Shown piece by piece: positions 26,163 through 36,376 of a DNA stretch of 64,000 nt; within the stretch, counting starts at the first letter, position 1; every line of letters starts with the position of its first letter. The notes under the pieces are model-generated. The model did not search any database and had not been told where the DNA came from. It was given only the letters and a program-made list of their open reading frames with translations. Position numbers and translations under genes: made by a program. This stretch comes from Edaphochlamys debaryana (Eukaryota; Chlorophyta; Chlorophyceae; Chlamydomonadales), in NCBI GenBank assembly GCA_016858145.1, contig JAEHOE010000033.1, forward strand, positions 124,001-188,000, read 5' to 3'.

Positions 26163-28506
26163 GGCACCAAGTCGGGCCCCCGGCCGTGGCGTGGACACAC
26201 CGTCCCCGGCCCCGCTGGTCGCCTCACAGTCAGCCCGTGCGCAGCCCAGAAGGGCAAGTACCCTTCCCACGTGCCCGACCCCGTAGTACAGTCCTACGGG
26301 ATCTGCCACTCTTTGAAAGCGCGCCTGGCGGCCGCACAGAGGCGCAAGAGTAGCCAGGGTCCCTGCACCTGGAGGCCGCAGACCTGCCCGCAACACGCTG
26401 CCTCGAGCAGGGGGGCGAGGACTACCGCACATCCCCCCCAGAATCCAAGCCCCATGCCCGCCCTACGGAGCAGCAGGCTGTAGGCACCGCCTGCTGCTTA
26501 CCCCCTGGCCTACTCCCTGTGCCCAGGCGGGCCGGCACAGCCCACGCACTGCACACTGAACCCACTCGCCGACATCCAAACGGCAAGTCTCACGGTTTCG
26601 CCGGCGCTCCTCACAGACAGCCCCATAGGCGACCCCACTTGCCGTCCACCGACAGAGAGGCGTCAAGAGACACCGTGCACATGCGCAGACCGCTGCAGGG
26701 CTGCCCCCGCCACGATGCCCATCACGTGCCACCCGGACAGAGCACGTCACACGATCTCGGAGGCCAAGGAGTGCAGCCCCTGGCAGCAACGCCAGCTCCC
26801 TCGGCTGCCAGCTTCCAGCAACGAACGCACCTACACCGCAGCCTGTCAGGACAGGGGGCCACCACACGCGAGCTGCCGCGCCAGTGCCCTTGCCGGCTGC
26901 CAGCCATAGCAGGAAGGACTCTCGCAGCCAACCCCCCGGCCCCCCCACCAGGAGCGTTGCGCCACGCAGATGCCAGCTCCGGAGGTGACGAGCGCCAAGC
27001 AAGCCAAGCACTGACCACGCCGCCAGCGCCTACGCAGGCCAGACGACCAAGCGGTCCGGCCCCCAAGCAGCGGGAGCAGGGGCCAGCCTGCTCAAGCTCC
27101 CGAGCCGCATCCAGCCAAGGCCAACGGCCATGCACGTGAGGCCCACCCCTGCTGAACGGAGAATCGGGAACCACACCGACCCTGGGCAGCGCGGCTGCCA
27201 TGTAGTGGCACGAGCCCTGCATGGCGCCGTGGCGGGGGGAGGCCTGCGGCGTGTCGCGCTAGGGCTCAGCGGCCTGCAGGGGGCTCCGGGCTGCCGCTGC
27301 TCTCGTTGGGAGCTCCCACTGCGCGGGCCCTCGTGAGGACTCACGAGTCGCAGCCGCCGCCGAGCCCACTCCCTCCACGACGTCGCTTCTTGCAGGTGGG
27401 CACCGCGGCGAGTGCGCGCGTGGTCGCGCGCGGCGCATCCGAAGGGGCAACATCTCGCCGGCCCTTGCTGGACCCGGCAGCTTGACACACGGCTTAAGAC
27501 CCTACATACTGCTGCTGAAGCCTTTTGCTGTGGCGCGGTCGCGCCACGGACGGTCGATCAAGGCGGAGGGGCTCTGGGCGAGCGCAGCTTCCAGTGTCGA
27601 GGAGCGCAGAGCCGTAGCCCAACGCTCTGCCTATGGCTGGAAGCAGCTATGAGGTATCGCCTGTGTGTCGTCGCGGTTCGCGCGCAAAGTCGTTCTTCTT
27701 CTGCTCGCGGTGGACAGAAGCGCTCCATATCATGTCTACTGTAAGCACTGTACACTAGGCTCTAAGCAGGCACAACCTTTAGGCTGAGGCGTGAGGTGTG
27801 GAGATGTGCGCGCCAACGTCGTGAATGGGCAGCATCGCGTAGCAATCGAGCGAGACTACTCAATTCAGCATAGCGTATACGTCTTTAGGCATGTGGGACA
27901 AAGAGGCAAGCACGGCACCAAGTCGGGCCCCCGGCCGTGGCGTGGACACACCGTCCCCGGCCCCGCTGGTCGCCTCACAGTCAGCCCGTGCGCAGCCCAG
28001 AAGGGCAAGTACCCTTCCCACGTGCCCGACCCCGTAGTACAGTCCTACGGGATCTGCCACTCTTTGAAAGCGCGCCTGGCGGCCGCACAGAGGCGCAAGA
28101 GTAGGCAGGGTCCCTGCACCTGGAGGCCGCAGACCTGCCCGCAACACGCTGCCTTGAGCCGGGGGGCGAGGACTACCGCACATCCCCCCCAGAATCCAAG
28201 CCCCATGCCCGCCCTACGGAGCAGCAGGCTGTAGGCACCGCCTGCTGCTTACCCCCTAGCCTACTCCCTGTGCCCAGGCGGGCCGGCACAGCCCACGCAC
28301 TGCACACTGAACCCACTCGCCGATATCCAAAAGGCAAGTCTCACGGTATCGCCGGCGCTCCTCGCAGACAGCCCCATAGGCGACCCCACTTGCCGTCCAC
28401 CGACAGAGAGGCGTCAAGAGACACCGTGCACATGCGCAGACCGCTGCAGGGCTGCCCCCGCCACGATGCCCATCACGTGCCACCCGGACAGAGCGCGCTG
28501 CCCAGT

Positions 28507-29280
28507 CCTCGGTGTTTACAATGAAGGACCCCCCTGGGGTCACAGCGCTGAACGCTGGGGCCAAGCGACCCACCTCACGGGCTTGCCTCCTGCAAGCCAG
28601 AACGCAAGTCCCTGTCATAACTTGCACTGACCACACTCAGGTCCCACCTTAGTCCTTGGCACGCAATGACCATGCTCAACGTGTATCGATGGCCCCTCCT
28701 CGGCCGCGCCTCCTACCAGTAACCGTTCACCGTTCATCATGTGCTCACACTGTTGGCCGTACACCTCTCGATCCTGGCTCTCCCGACCCCACATTCACTC
28801 CCACTCTGCGGCTCCCTCCCGTTTGTTATGCGCCGCAGAGGACTATGTCCGCTTTCCGCAAGGTGCACATCCCATCAAACGCCACGTGTAGCTCACCCGG
28901 TCCCCGCCCCTGCCCTGCGGCTCCCTCCCGTTTGTTATGCGCCGCCGGGCGAACCCCCCCCCCCTGCGGCTCCCTCCCGTTTGTTATGCGCCGCAGGGTG
29001 TGCCCCGCCTCCATCAAGGGGCGTCCGGGCCTGCATACTGCACTGATCCGTCCGCCCTGGCCGCTAGGAAAGGGTGGTCGGTTGGGACCTCATCCCAGCC
29101 CCTGTGCGTGAGCCCAACCTCCGCAAAACACTGCAAACGGCCCTCAAACTCGCCTCGTGCTACTGCTAAAGCCTGTGCCATCATCAAGGAGTGGTCCTGA
29201 GCGTCCCTGTGCGCATACTTGTACCTTCTGGCCCGGTCCATCGCGCATATCGCGGCCATATCGCGGCCAGAGTCGGTGCC
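28507..29280 (-). mobile_element. 5'-truncated L1-clade LINE fragment (end of ORF2 plus 3' UTR)
   Basis: The reverse strand at 29259-29014 encodes a short tail ending in a stop, with EVPTDHPFLAA preceded by FEGRLQCFAE. This parallels the end of the ORF2 at 53005-55347, which has RSFAEDCGQGF and DVPPEHPFLGG. The 3' UTR runs left to about 28507 and ends in the same TTTACAATGAAGGA block (plus-strand reading) seen in the L1 relative at 46156. GCTGCCCAG at 28498-28506 and 29281-29289 looks like a target-site duplication. The element sits exactly between an inverted and a forward type B unit. Confidence 0.7.
28807..28995. repeat. Three copies of a 31-bp repeat with palindromic ends
   Basis: Copies lie at 28807-28837, 28916-28946 and 28965-28995. 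Each starts TGCGGCTCCCTCCCG and the first and third end ATGCGCCGCA; the middle copy ends GCCGCC. TGCGGC and GCCGCA are inverse complements, so each copy could form a short hairpin. Spacing is irregular (109 and 49 bp). They lie in the 3' UTR of the L1 fragment. Confidence 0.85.
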
Positions 29281-30100
29281 GCTGCCCAGGGTCGGTGTGG
29301 TTCCTGATTCTCCGTTCAGCAGGGGTGCGCCTCACGTGCATGGCCGTTGGCCTTGGCTGGATGCGGCTCGGGAGCTTGGGCAGGCTGGCCCCTGCTCCCG
29401 CTGCTTGGGGGCCGGACCGCTTGGTCGTCTGGCCTGTGTAGGCGCTGGCGGCGTGGTCAGTGCTTGGCTTGCTTGGCGCTCGTCACCTCCGGAGCTGGCA
29501 TATGCGTGGCGCAACGCTCCTGGTTGGCGGGCCGGGGGAGTGGCTGCGAGAGTCATTCCTGCTATGGCTGGCAGCCGGCAAGGGCACTGGCGCGGCAGCT
29601 CGCGTGTGGTGGCCCGCTGTCCTGACAGCCCGCGGTGTAGGTGCGTTCATTGCTGGAAGCTGGCAGCCGAGGGAGCTGGCGTTGCTGCCAGGGGCTGCAC
29701 TCCTTGGCCTCCGAGATCGTGTGACGTGCTCTGTCCGGGTGGCACGTGATGGGCATCGTGGCGGGGGCAGCCCTGCAGCGGTCTGCGCATGTGCACGGTG
29801 TCTCTTGACGCCTCTCTGTCGGTGGACGGCAAGTGGGGTCGCCTATGGGGGCTGTCTGCGAGGAGCGCCGGCGAAACCGTGAGACTTGCCTTTTGGATAT
29901 CGGCGAGTGGGTTCAGTGTGCAGTGCGTGGGCTGTGCCGGCCCGCCTGGGCACAGGGAGTAGGCTAGGGGGTAAGCAGCAGGCGGTGCCTACAGCCTGCT
30001 GCTCCGTAGGGCGGGCATGGGGCTTGGATTCTGGGGGGGATGTGCGGTAGTCCTCGCCCCCCGGCTCAAGGCAGCGTGTTGCGGGCAGGTCTGCGGCCTC

Positions 30101-31480
30101 TGTAGTATCAGGGGACCTGGGTCACGCCGTTTGGGTGAGCATGCCGCCTGATGTGTGGCACGCGGGCAGCGCAGACCACAATCCGCGACTGACCACCTGC
30201 TCGCCAGAGAATTCCGAGTTATACATAGCTGATAAATAGCAACGGGAGCCGTTTGGGGCCACCCGGAGTGCTAAGGAGAGTGTGCCAGACCGCGTGTCGG
30301 GTGTGACCCCCGTGGTCCAACGGGACGGCGGTTCGGCACGGGTCGGAGTCAGACTGCAAGTGTCGGAGTCAGACTGCAAGTGTCGGAGTCAGACTGGGGT
30401 GTCGGAGTCTGGCAGATCGTTGCATGGGACTAACGGTTTCGGTTGAGCCCTGTAGTACTTAAGGCGGGCGCCGGCGCTTTTCCGGCAAGCCCCGCACACT
30501 TCCTGGTAGATGCTGACACTGCTGCCTACCATAGCGTGGCCGGAGCCTTTGAGTTATCAACTTAGTGCGTGGAGCAAGGAGGACGTGGTGCCCGCTAACC
30601 GCTTAACGGTTATGCTGCGTGACCAAGGCGGACGTGCGCTTATATGGTGCACGTAGGCGTGGAGTGTAACGACCAAGTGCTCGACTGTGACCTGATCCCT
30701 CGAGCCTGGCGGCGCTCCCAAGTGTCAAGGCCTCAACACCCTTGATCATCCTCAGCACGTCATCAGCCCCTGCTGCGCTGCCGTGCTAAGCTCCTCGCGG
30801 ACTTGTGCCTGCGCCCTCCGTCGAGTCGAGCTGCTGCTATCGTGCTGTCGAACTGCTGCTATCGTGCTATTGCGGCTGCTCCCTTAGCCGCGCAGCAGCA
30901 GAGCCCTCAAGTCTCTCAAGTACCCCTGTGCCGGCTCCCTCTTGCACGTATACTTGTGCAGGGTCCGAGCCAAGCCCTGGTGCCATCCAAGCCAGTCCAC
31001 CAGACACACCGCATCTCCAGCCAAGCTCCTGTGCCTCTGGCTCCTCGCCGCCTGGCACCCGCTCCTTGATTAAGCCAAGCTCCTGGTGTCATCGGCCCTC
31101 CAGCGCCGGGCACCCGTCACGTCCGCTGCTGCGCCGTCACGTCCCTGACGCCATCATAGCAGCCGACGCCCAACAGTCTACAGTCTCCGTCAACAGTCTA
31201 CCGGTTCCCAGTCCCGCAACAACTACGCTTCCGCAACTGCGACTGCGCATCCCTTGCGCAATCCCCGCGCCTGTCCGTTGATTGAGCCCCGCAACGTGAC
31301 AGCCCCTTACCCAACCCCCAGCGGCAACAGCCGAGACCAGAGCCCACGTCTTCATACGCCGAGCTCTGAGCGTCTCACAGCAACGCAGCACGGTCCTTGG
31401 GCGAGCCGCCACACAGCACCAACCGCGCAAAAAAATTGTGTGGGTACGTGTTTCGTGTGGGGGCGCTGCCTGATGGGACA
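30101..31480. mobile_element. Probable solo LTR, 1380 bp
   Basis: The insertion begins TGTAGTATCA and ends GATGGGACA, i.e. TG...CA, and is bounded by a 4-bp duplication CCTC (30097-30100 and 31481-31484). Removing it restores the uninterrupted satellite sequence GGCCTCCAGGTGCAGGG. It encodes no protein, and it contains a 20-bp tandem repeat at 30342 and an A7 run at about 31430. These traits fit a solo LTR left by recombination between the LTRs of a retrotransposon. A short non-autonomous element with LTR-like ends is an alternative. Confidence 0.7.
30342..30410. repeat. 20-bp tandem repeat inside the solo LTR
   Basis: GTCGGAGTCAGACTGCAAGT recurs at 30342, 30362 and 30382, the last diverging at its end, with a fourth partial copy at 30401. 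Such arrays are common in LTR promoter regions. Confidence 0.9.
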
Positions 31481-32457
31481 CCTCCAGGTGCAGGGACCCT
31501 GCCTACTCTTGCGCCTCTGTGCGGCCGCCAGGCGCGCTTTCAAAGAGTGGCAGATCCCGTAGGACTGTACTACGGGGTCGGGCACGTGGGAAGGGTACTT
31601 GCCCTTCTGGGCTGCGCACGGGCTGACTGTGAGGCGACCAGCGGGTGTGTCCACGCCACGGCCGGGGGCCCGACTTGGTGCTGTGCTTGCCTCTTTGTCC
31701 CACATGCCTAAAGACGTATACGCTATGCTGAATTGAGTAGTCTCGCTCGATCGCTACGTGATGCTGCCCATTCGCGACGTTGGCGCGCACATCTCCACAC
31801 CTCACGCCTCAGCCTAAAGGTTGTGCCTCCTTAGAGCCTAGTGTACAGTGCTTACAGTAGACATGATATGGAGCGCTTCTGTCCACCGCGAGCAGAAGAA
31901 GAACGACTTTGCGCGCGAACCGCGACGACACACAGGCGACACCTCATAGCTGCTTCCAGCAATAGGCAGAGCGTTGGGCTACGGCTCTGCGCTCCTCGAC
32001 ACTGGAAGCTGCGCTCGCCCAAAGCCCCTCCGCCTTGATCGACCGTCCGTGGCGCGACCGCCACAGCAACAGCAGCAGTATGTAGGGTCGTAAGCCGCGT
32101 GTCAAGCTGCCGGGTCCAGCAAGGGCCGGCGAGAGGTTGCCCCTTCGGATGCGCCGCGCGCGACCACGCGCGCACTCGCCGCGGTGCCCACCTGCAAGAA
32201 GCGACGTCGTGGAGGGAGTGGGCTCGGCGGCGGCTGCGACTCGTGAGGAGGGCCCGCGCAGCTGCGTTGGGAGCTCCCAACGAGAGCAGCGGCAGCCCGG
32301 AGCCCCCTGCAGGCCGCTGAGCCCTAGCGCGACACGCGCCGCAGGCCCCCCCACCGCCACGACGCCGTGAAGGGGCTCGTGCCACTACATGGCAGCCGCG
32401 CTGCCCAGGGTCGGTGTGGTTCCTGATTCTCCGTTCAGCAGGGGTGGGCCTCACGTG

Positions 32458-32703
32458 CTGCGGCCTCCAGGTCCAGGGACTGCCTACTCTTGCGCCTCTG
32501 TGTGGCCGTCAGGCGCGCTTTCATAGCACGCATCATGACCGATAAGCTCTTCTCGGTTGCAGGCCTCAGCAACGTTGCAATACAAACTTGTTCCCCTAGC
32601 TGCTGGCCCAGGGCCGGAGCTCCGGAGCAACCCACGCTAAGACCCCCTCTCAGCGCTACCACATTTTGCCAAGAACCGATGCTATAGGCTATTCTCTTCA
32701 CTC
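32458..32703 (+). other. Satellite remnant followed by unique sequence
   Basis: The first 70 bp match unit positions of about 1499-1562, so the satellite has lost about 1.26 kb at 32457. After about 32526 the sequence is unique. No gene is evident before the transposon end at 32704. Confidence 0.6.
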
Positions 32704-32748
32704 GAGCTATGGGTGCCTGCCCAGGGTCCGACTATGGGCGGCTGGGCA
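32704..32748 (+). repeat. Left terminal inverted repeat of the KDZ element
   Basis: Perfect 45-bp inverted match to 36332-36376, read base by base. Confidence 0.97.
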
Positions 32749-34207
32749 GGTGGGGAAAGCCCACATCGCCCGTGGCTGGGCAAGCGCGTTGCTGCCGCCT
32801 TGGCGGCCTCCACCTGAGAAGGCAAGCAGGGGGCAAGTAAGGCATAGGCTGCATGCGCACGTGACTGTTGCACTCCTGTCTCCAGACCCAGCCCAGCCCA
32901 GCCCAGCCGCCCTCAACGCACCTGGGCTGCACTGAGCACTCCCTCCAGTGTGCTAGCACGCTTCACTGCCGCAGCCTGAGCGGCCTGGGCCCGCAGGCGC
33001 AGTCGCAGGACCCGAGCGGGCATGCCCAGCTCCACCTGCCGGTTGTACCGCCGCCCAACGTCCTCCATGACGATTTCCCGGTGTGTGGGAGACGTGCAGG
33101 CAAGGACCTTGCCCTGAGGGCCGGCCTGAGCGTTGAAGTGCTCCGCAACCTCCCCCGTCCCGCGCCCGGCTGACTCCTGCCCCACGTAACCGAATGCCTT
33201 CTGGCACTCGTAGCTGCAGCGGGGAAGGCCATGTGAGGGCAGATGGGTAAGCCATGTGAGCCATCACGATAGTTGCCACACCCAAACAGACAGGATACAA
33301 GCCAAACACTTGTCTCGAAAGTGTAGGTGCCCCCGTCGACCTTCCTTGCCTGTGCGCGTAGCTGTGGAAGGGCGGGACAAGGCAGACCATGGCTGCTGCA
33401 AGGCCAACTATGGCGTGGCTCGGGTCGAGTGCAGCGGTCCACTTCGCCCACGTCTTGCTCCAGCGGCACGCAATGTCGTAACACCAGAACATGACTCCGG
33501 AGCCCGCCCGCAGGATGGAGTCAGCCGCAGCCGTGGAGTACATGTGCCGCTCGCCGTGGAAGAGACTGAGCAGCCGGAAGAGCATGCCGTGGCGACAGAC
33601 CACGACGCCTGCAGCAGTGATGAGCTTCTGAGGAAGGGGAAGCGGGCCAGAGAGGGAAGAGCGATGAGCAAGCTCGCCAGTCAGCATGTAAGCCCCACTG
33701 GCCGTGCATGACTCACCCCTTCCGACTCCTTGGCGAGGACCTTGTCTGCGGTGAAGCTGGAGCAGGTGGTGGTACTGGCGTCGGGGGTGTGCTGGGCTTG
33801 CGCAGATGCGCTGGGTGCCGTGGGTGCGGCGGGCCCCCGCTCGTGGGCCTCCACCCGGTCATTGCGGATGGTAAACCGCCGCTGGGACAGCTGCTCGTAC
33901 GCCCGAGTGTAGCCCTTGCGGCGGTACAGGTCAAGCTTGAAGACACAGTCAAAGTGCATTGAGTGGAAGCTGCCCGGTCCTGGCCCCGCCTCCTCCACCC
34001 CTCCCTCCAGACGCAGGCGCCAAGGGTTCTCGGCCTGCCCCGACGCATCTGCGCCTATGTCGCCCGATGGCGGCCCTGCAGCCTCAGCAGCTACAGCCGG
34101 CTCCCGATGCGCTGAGGCCGCCGGCCCACGCCGCAGCGGCAGCCCTGGCTCTAGCCCCAGAGGTGGACGCCCGTCCGCCTGAGTCCAGACAGTCCCTGCC
34201 GGCCCTG

Positions 34208-34920
34208 CCCCAGCGTCCGAGGCAGCTGCTTGCCCCACGCGCGGCTCTGCTGCGTCCGCTGCATCCGCCCCAGCGTCCGAGGCAGCTGCTTGCCCCACGC
34301 GCGGCTCCGCTGCGTCCGCTGCATCCGCCCCTCCGCCCGAGGCAGCTGCTTGCCCCACGCGCGGCTCCGCTGCGTCCGCTGCATCCAGTGTTGCTATCAA
34401 AGTGACAGAGTGACGCCAAAGTGAAGCCAGTGGCACATTTCCGGGCTAACTTTCAAGAAAGTGCAGAGACGGCTTCACTTTCTACTGTTGTGAACGGCCC
34501 GAAGTGCTGTCCGCGCCTTCACTATTTCGCCCCGTGGTGGGCGTGCGGTGCACACGGCTGGATGGCAGGAGTGTCAGTTAGGGGGAGGCGGGGGGGTCCG
34601 GACCTGGAAAGGCCCGGCAGGGCTGCCAGTAAGGGAGAGGAGGGGAGGTTAGGAATGCGGAAGCTTGGGTTAGTGTCCTGCCCGGCGGGCGCCTGGCCGC
34701 GCCGGCACTTTCGGGGCTGCCGGAGGCTGCAAAGTGCTGCCCGCGTTCGCACTTTTGCCGCTGGCCAGGGCCTAAAAGTGCCGGCCCTCCGCACTTCTGC
34801 CAACGGAAGATAGCATCGCTGGCTGCATCCGCCCCTCCGCCCGAGGCAGCTGCTTGCCCCACGCGCGGCTCCGCTGCGTCCGCTGCATCCGCCCCAGCGC
34901 CCGAGGCAGCTGCTTGCCCC
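34208..34920 (-). repeat. 60-bp coding minisatellite in the transposase gene
   Basis: A 60-bp unit encoding about 20 residues (core AAEPRVGQAAAS) is repeated three times at about 34208-34385 and about twice at 34822-34920. The two blocks are one array split by the MITE. The repeats are in the transposase reading frame and add an Ala-rich linker between the N-terminal Cys clusters and the catalytic region. Confidence 0.85.
34386..34821. mobile_element. Nested hAT-type MITE, 436 bp
   Basis: The ends are CAGTGTTGCTATC and, inverted, CAGCGATGCTATC (11 of 13 identical). The 8-bp duplication is GCTGCATC at 34378-34385 and 34822-34829. The CAGTG start and 8-bp duplication indicate the hAT superfamily. 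Removing the element and one duplication rejoins the 60-bp minisatellite of the transposase gene. Element plus duplication is 444 bp, a multiple of three, but the element carries in-frame stops. AAAGTGC/GCACTTT motifs recur inside it. Confidence 0.88.
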
Positions 34921-36331
34921 GTGGGTGCCTCCTCCGTCCCCACTGCCCGCCCTTGCCGCTGCGGCTGCAGAGGGCAGGTGTGCGTGTCCCCGCAGCACGC
35001 ACACCCGTTCAGGGCGCCCTTGGGCCAGCCCGGCAGGCTTTCGGGGTAGTCCTCGACCAGAGCCCGCAGGAACCGGTATATTTGCGAGGCCCTGCTCAGG
35101 CGCTTCCGGAGCTGATCAAGCGAGCGAGAGGTTGTGTGACAGGCGGCTCGCCGCCGGTGGCCCCGCCTCGCTCGGCCCTGGCCCTGAGGCTGCTGCCTCG
35201 CTCGCCCCATCAGCGAAGCTAATGCCGTTCTGCTCCCAGCCGTCCATCATGGTGGCACAGAAGCGGTCCATGCCCAGGTGCCGGTTGAAGAACTGCAGGG
35301 CTGTGTATTGCTGGAGCAGAGGAGCGTGCCACCAGAGCACGGCCACCCCGTCCTTCGAGCGGGTCAGCTCCCAGGCTGTGATGGTATCGGGCACGCAGTC
35401 CAGCGCCGTGGGGCGCACGGAGAACCTTGCTGAGCAGGATTCACAGACCAGCTGGGGCACTGACACCCTGGCGGGCTGGTCCCAGGTCACATTGTGACCG
35501 GGAAGGCGGGCAGGGCAGAGCCGTCGCCCCTCCCCCCACAGGAGCACCGGGCCATGCCTGAGGCGTGGTGTATGCTGGCGTTGAAAGCGGCCGTCTGAGC
35601 TGCCAGGAGGCTGCTCCTTGCATCGAGCGCAGCCGGTATGTCCTTGAAGAACGCCGCTGCCACGCTGGGGTCGTCGTAGCGCAGCGCGGGACCCTTGCGG
35701 CGTGCGGGTTTGGGTGGCCCTGGGCCCTCTTCCCCGTCACTTGCGCTGTCGCTCGCGCTGTCGCTGTTCTCCTCCTGATCTCGGCCCTCCGCCAGGTCCT
35801 GAGTGCCCTGGCTGAGCACGATGGGGACGTGGGTGGCTGCATCCGCATCGTCATCTTCATAGGCGAAGTCGGCGGGAGCGCCGGCATCGTCCGCGTCCGC
35901 AGTGTCCACCGTATCATGCTCATCAGCGTGCTGCGCCTCCCCGCCTTGGTTGCCCCCGCCCTCCGCGGTCAGCTCTCCATCTGACTCTGCATCGCTCCTG
36001 CCGTTGCCTCGCCCCGCCCCGTCCCGCCCCGCCCCTCGCTTTCTTCTACGTGTATGCGAAAAGCTCATAGTGTGGCCTGGGTTTGGAGACCTAAGGGCAA
36101 CGATAGTGTTGCCAACGTACTATCTCCTAGCTAGTGTAGTTGGGGGCGGGGCAGTAACGTGTGTGCGGGGGGCGCGAGGGCTGGGCAAGGTACGAGGTCG
36201 GGGGCCGGATGCAAGTTTTGCGCGGGGGCGGCCTCGCGACGTCTTTCCAGTCGCTGCCCCACTACTATGGAGTTACTCTGAAGGGATCGCGGCGGGTTCG
36301 GCGGTATATTGGGGGCTGGTCACATTTGGCT

Positions 36332-36376
36332 TGCCCAGCCGCCCATAGTCGGACCCTGGGCAGGCACCCATAGCTC
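36332..36376 (-). repeat. Right terminal inverted repeat of the KDZ element
   Basis: Perfect 45-bp inverted match to 32704-32748, lying about 260 bp upstream of the transposase start codon. Confidence 0.97.

Larger units (their letters stand above)
22753..28497 (-). repeat. Macrosatellite array, type B units, inverted orientation
   Basis: This is the reverse complement of the 1-22581 repeat in a diverged form. Boundaries equivalent to the type A unit start fall at 22894, 25129 and 27365, giving two units of 2235-2236 bp and a third partial one. Without the 477-bp MITE and its 8-bp duplication a type B unit would be about 1750 bp, because the 529-bp type A module is absent. Type B also has small extra blocks, for example around 24535-24545 and 24590-24600. 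The third copy stops at about unit position 608 at the next turn-round. Confidence 0.95.
29281..32457 (+). repeat. Forward type B unit copy, interrupted by a solo LTR
   Basis: Sequence from unit position about 187 onward is restored in forward orientation. It lacks the type A 529-bp module (single GATTCTGGGGGG at about 30027) and the hAT MITE (empty site near 31672). It resumes after the 30101-31480 insertion, runs through the unit end and into the start of the next unit, and stops at about unit position 236 (32457). Confidence 0.9.
32913..36068 (-). pseudogene. KDZ (Kyakuja-Dileera-Zisupton) transposase, disrupted
   Basis: This would be the cut-and-paste transposase of the surrounding element. 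The start at 36068 gives a basic, then acidic N-terminus, followed by Cys clusters of the CxC type (CSCGG near 35530, VCESC near 35440, CACCGD near 35000). The catalytic half shows VVVCRHGMLF, HGERHMYS, YDIACRW, PPFHSYAH, then ECQKAFG and GRGTGEVAEHFNA, a typical KDZ order. Two introns fit exactly: 33716-33628 (GTGAGT...CAG, phase 0) and 33349-33214 (GC donor, CAG acceptor), the second joining the His-containing segment to the ECQ segment in frame. The stop is at 32913. The frame changes by one base near 35500 and returns near 35130, and a 436-bp MITE interrupts it at 34386-34821. I therefore call it inactive, unless these are assembly errors. Confidence 0.85.
32704..36376 (-). mobile_element. 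KDZ-superfamily DNA transposon with perfect 45-bp terminal inverted repeats
   Basis: The 45 bp at 32704-32748 are the exact inverse complement of 36332-36376. The ends start GAGCTATGGGTGCCTGCCCA. Flanks CTTCACTC (32696-32703) and CTTCACGC (36377-36384) match at 7 of 8 positions, consistent with the 8-bp duplications reported for Zisupton-type KDZ elements. The interior encodes a KDZ transposase on the minus strand. Intact ends with a broken gene suggest an element that could once be mobilised, and perhaps still in trans. Confidence 0.9.

Noticed and set aside
28807..28995. CRISPR-like array of 31-bp repeats
   Set aside because: Only three copies, unequal spacing, no Cas genes, a eukaryotic context and a position inside a LINE 3' UTR.
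1..32457. Satellite as rDNA spacer or telomere-adjacent array
   Set aside because: No rRNA sequence and no TTTTAGGG or TTAGGG-type runs were seen. Chromosomal location cannot be inferred here.
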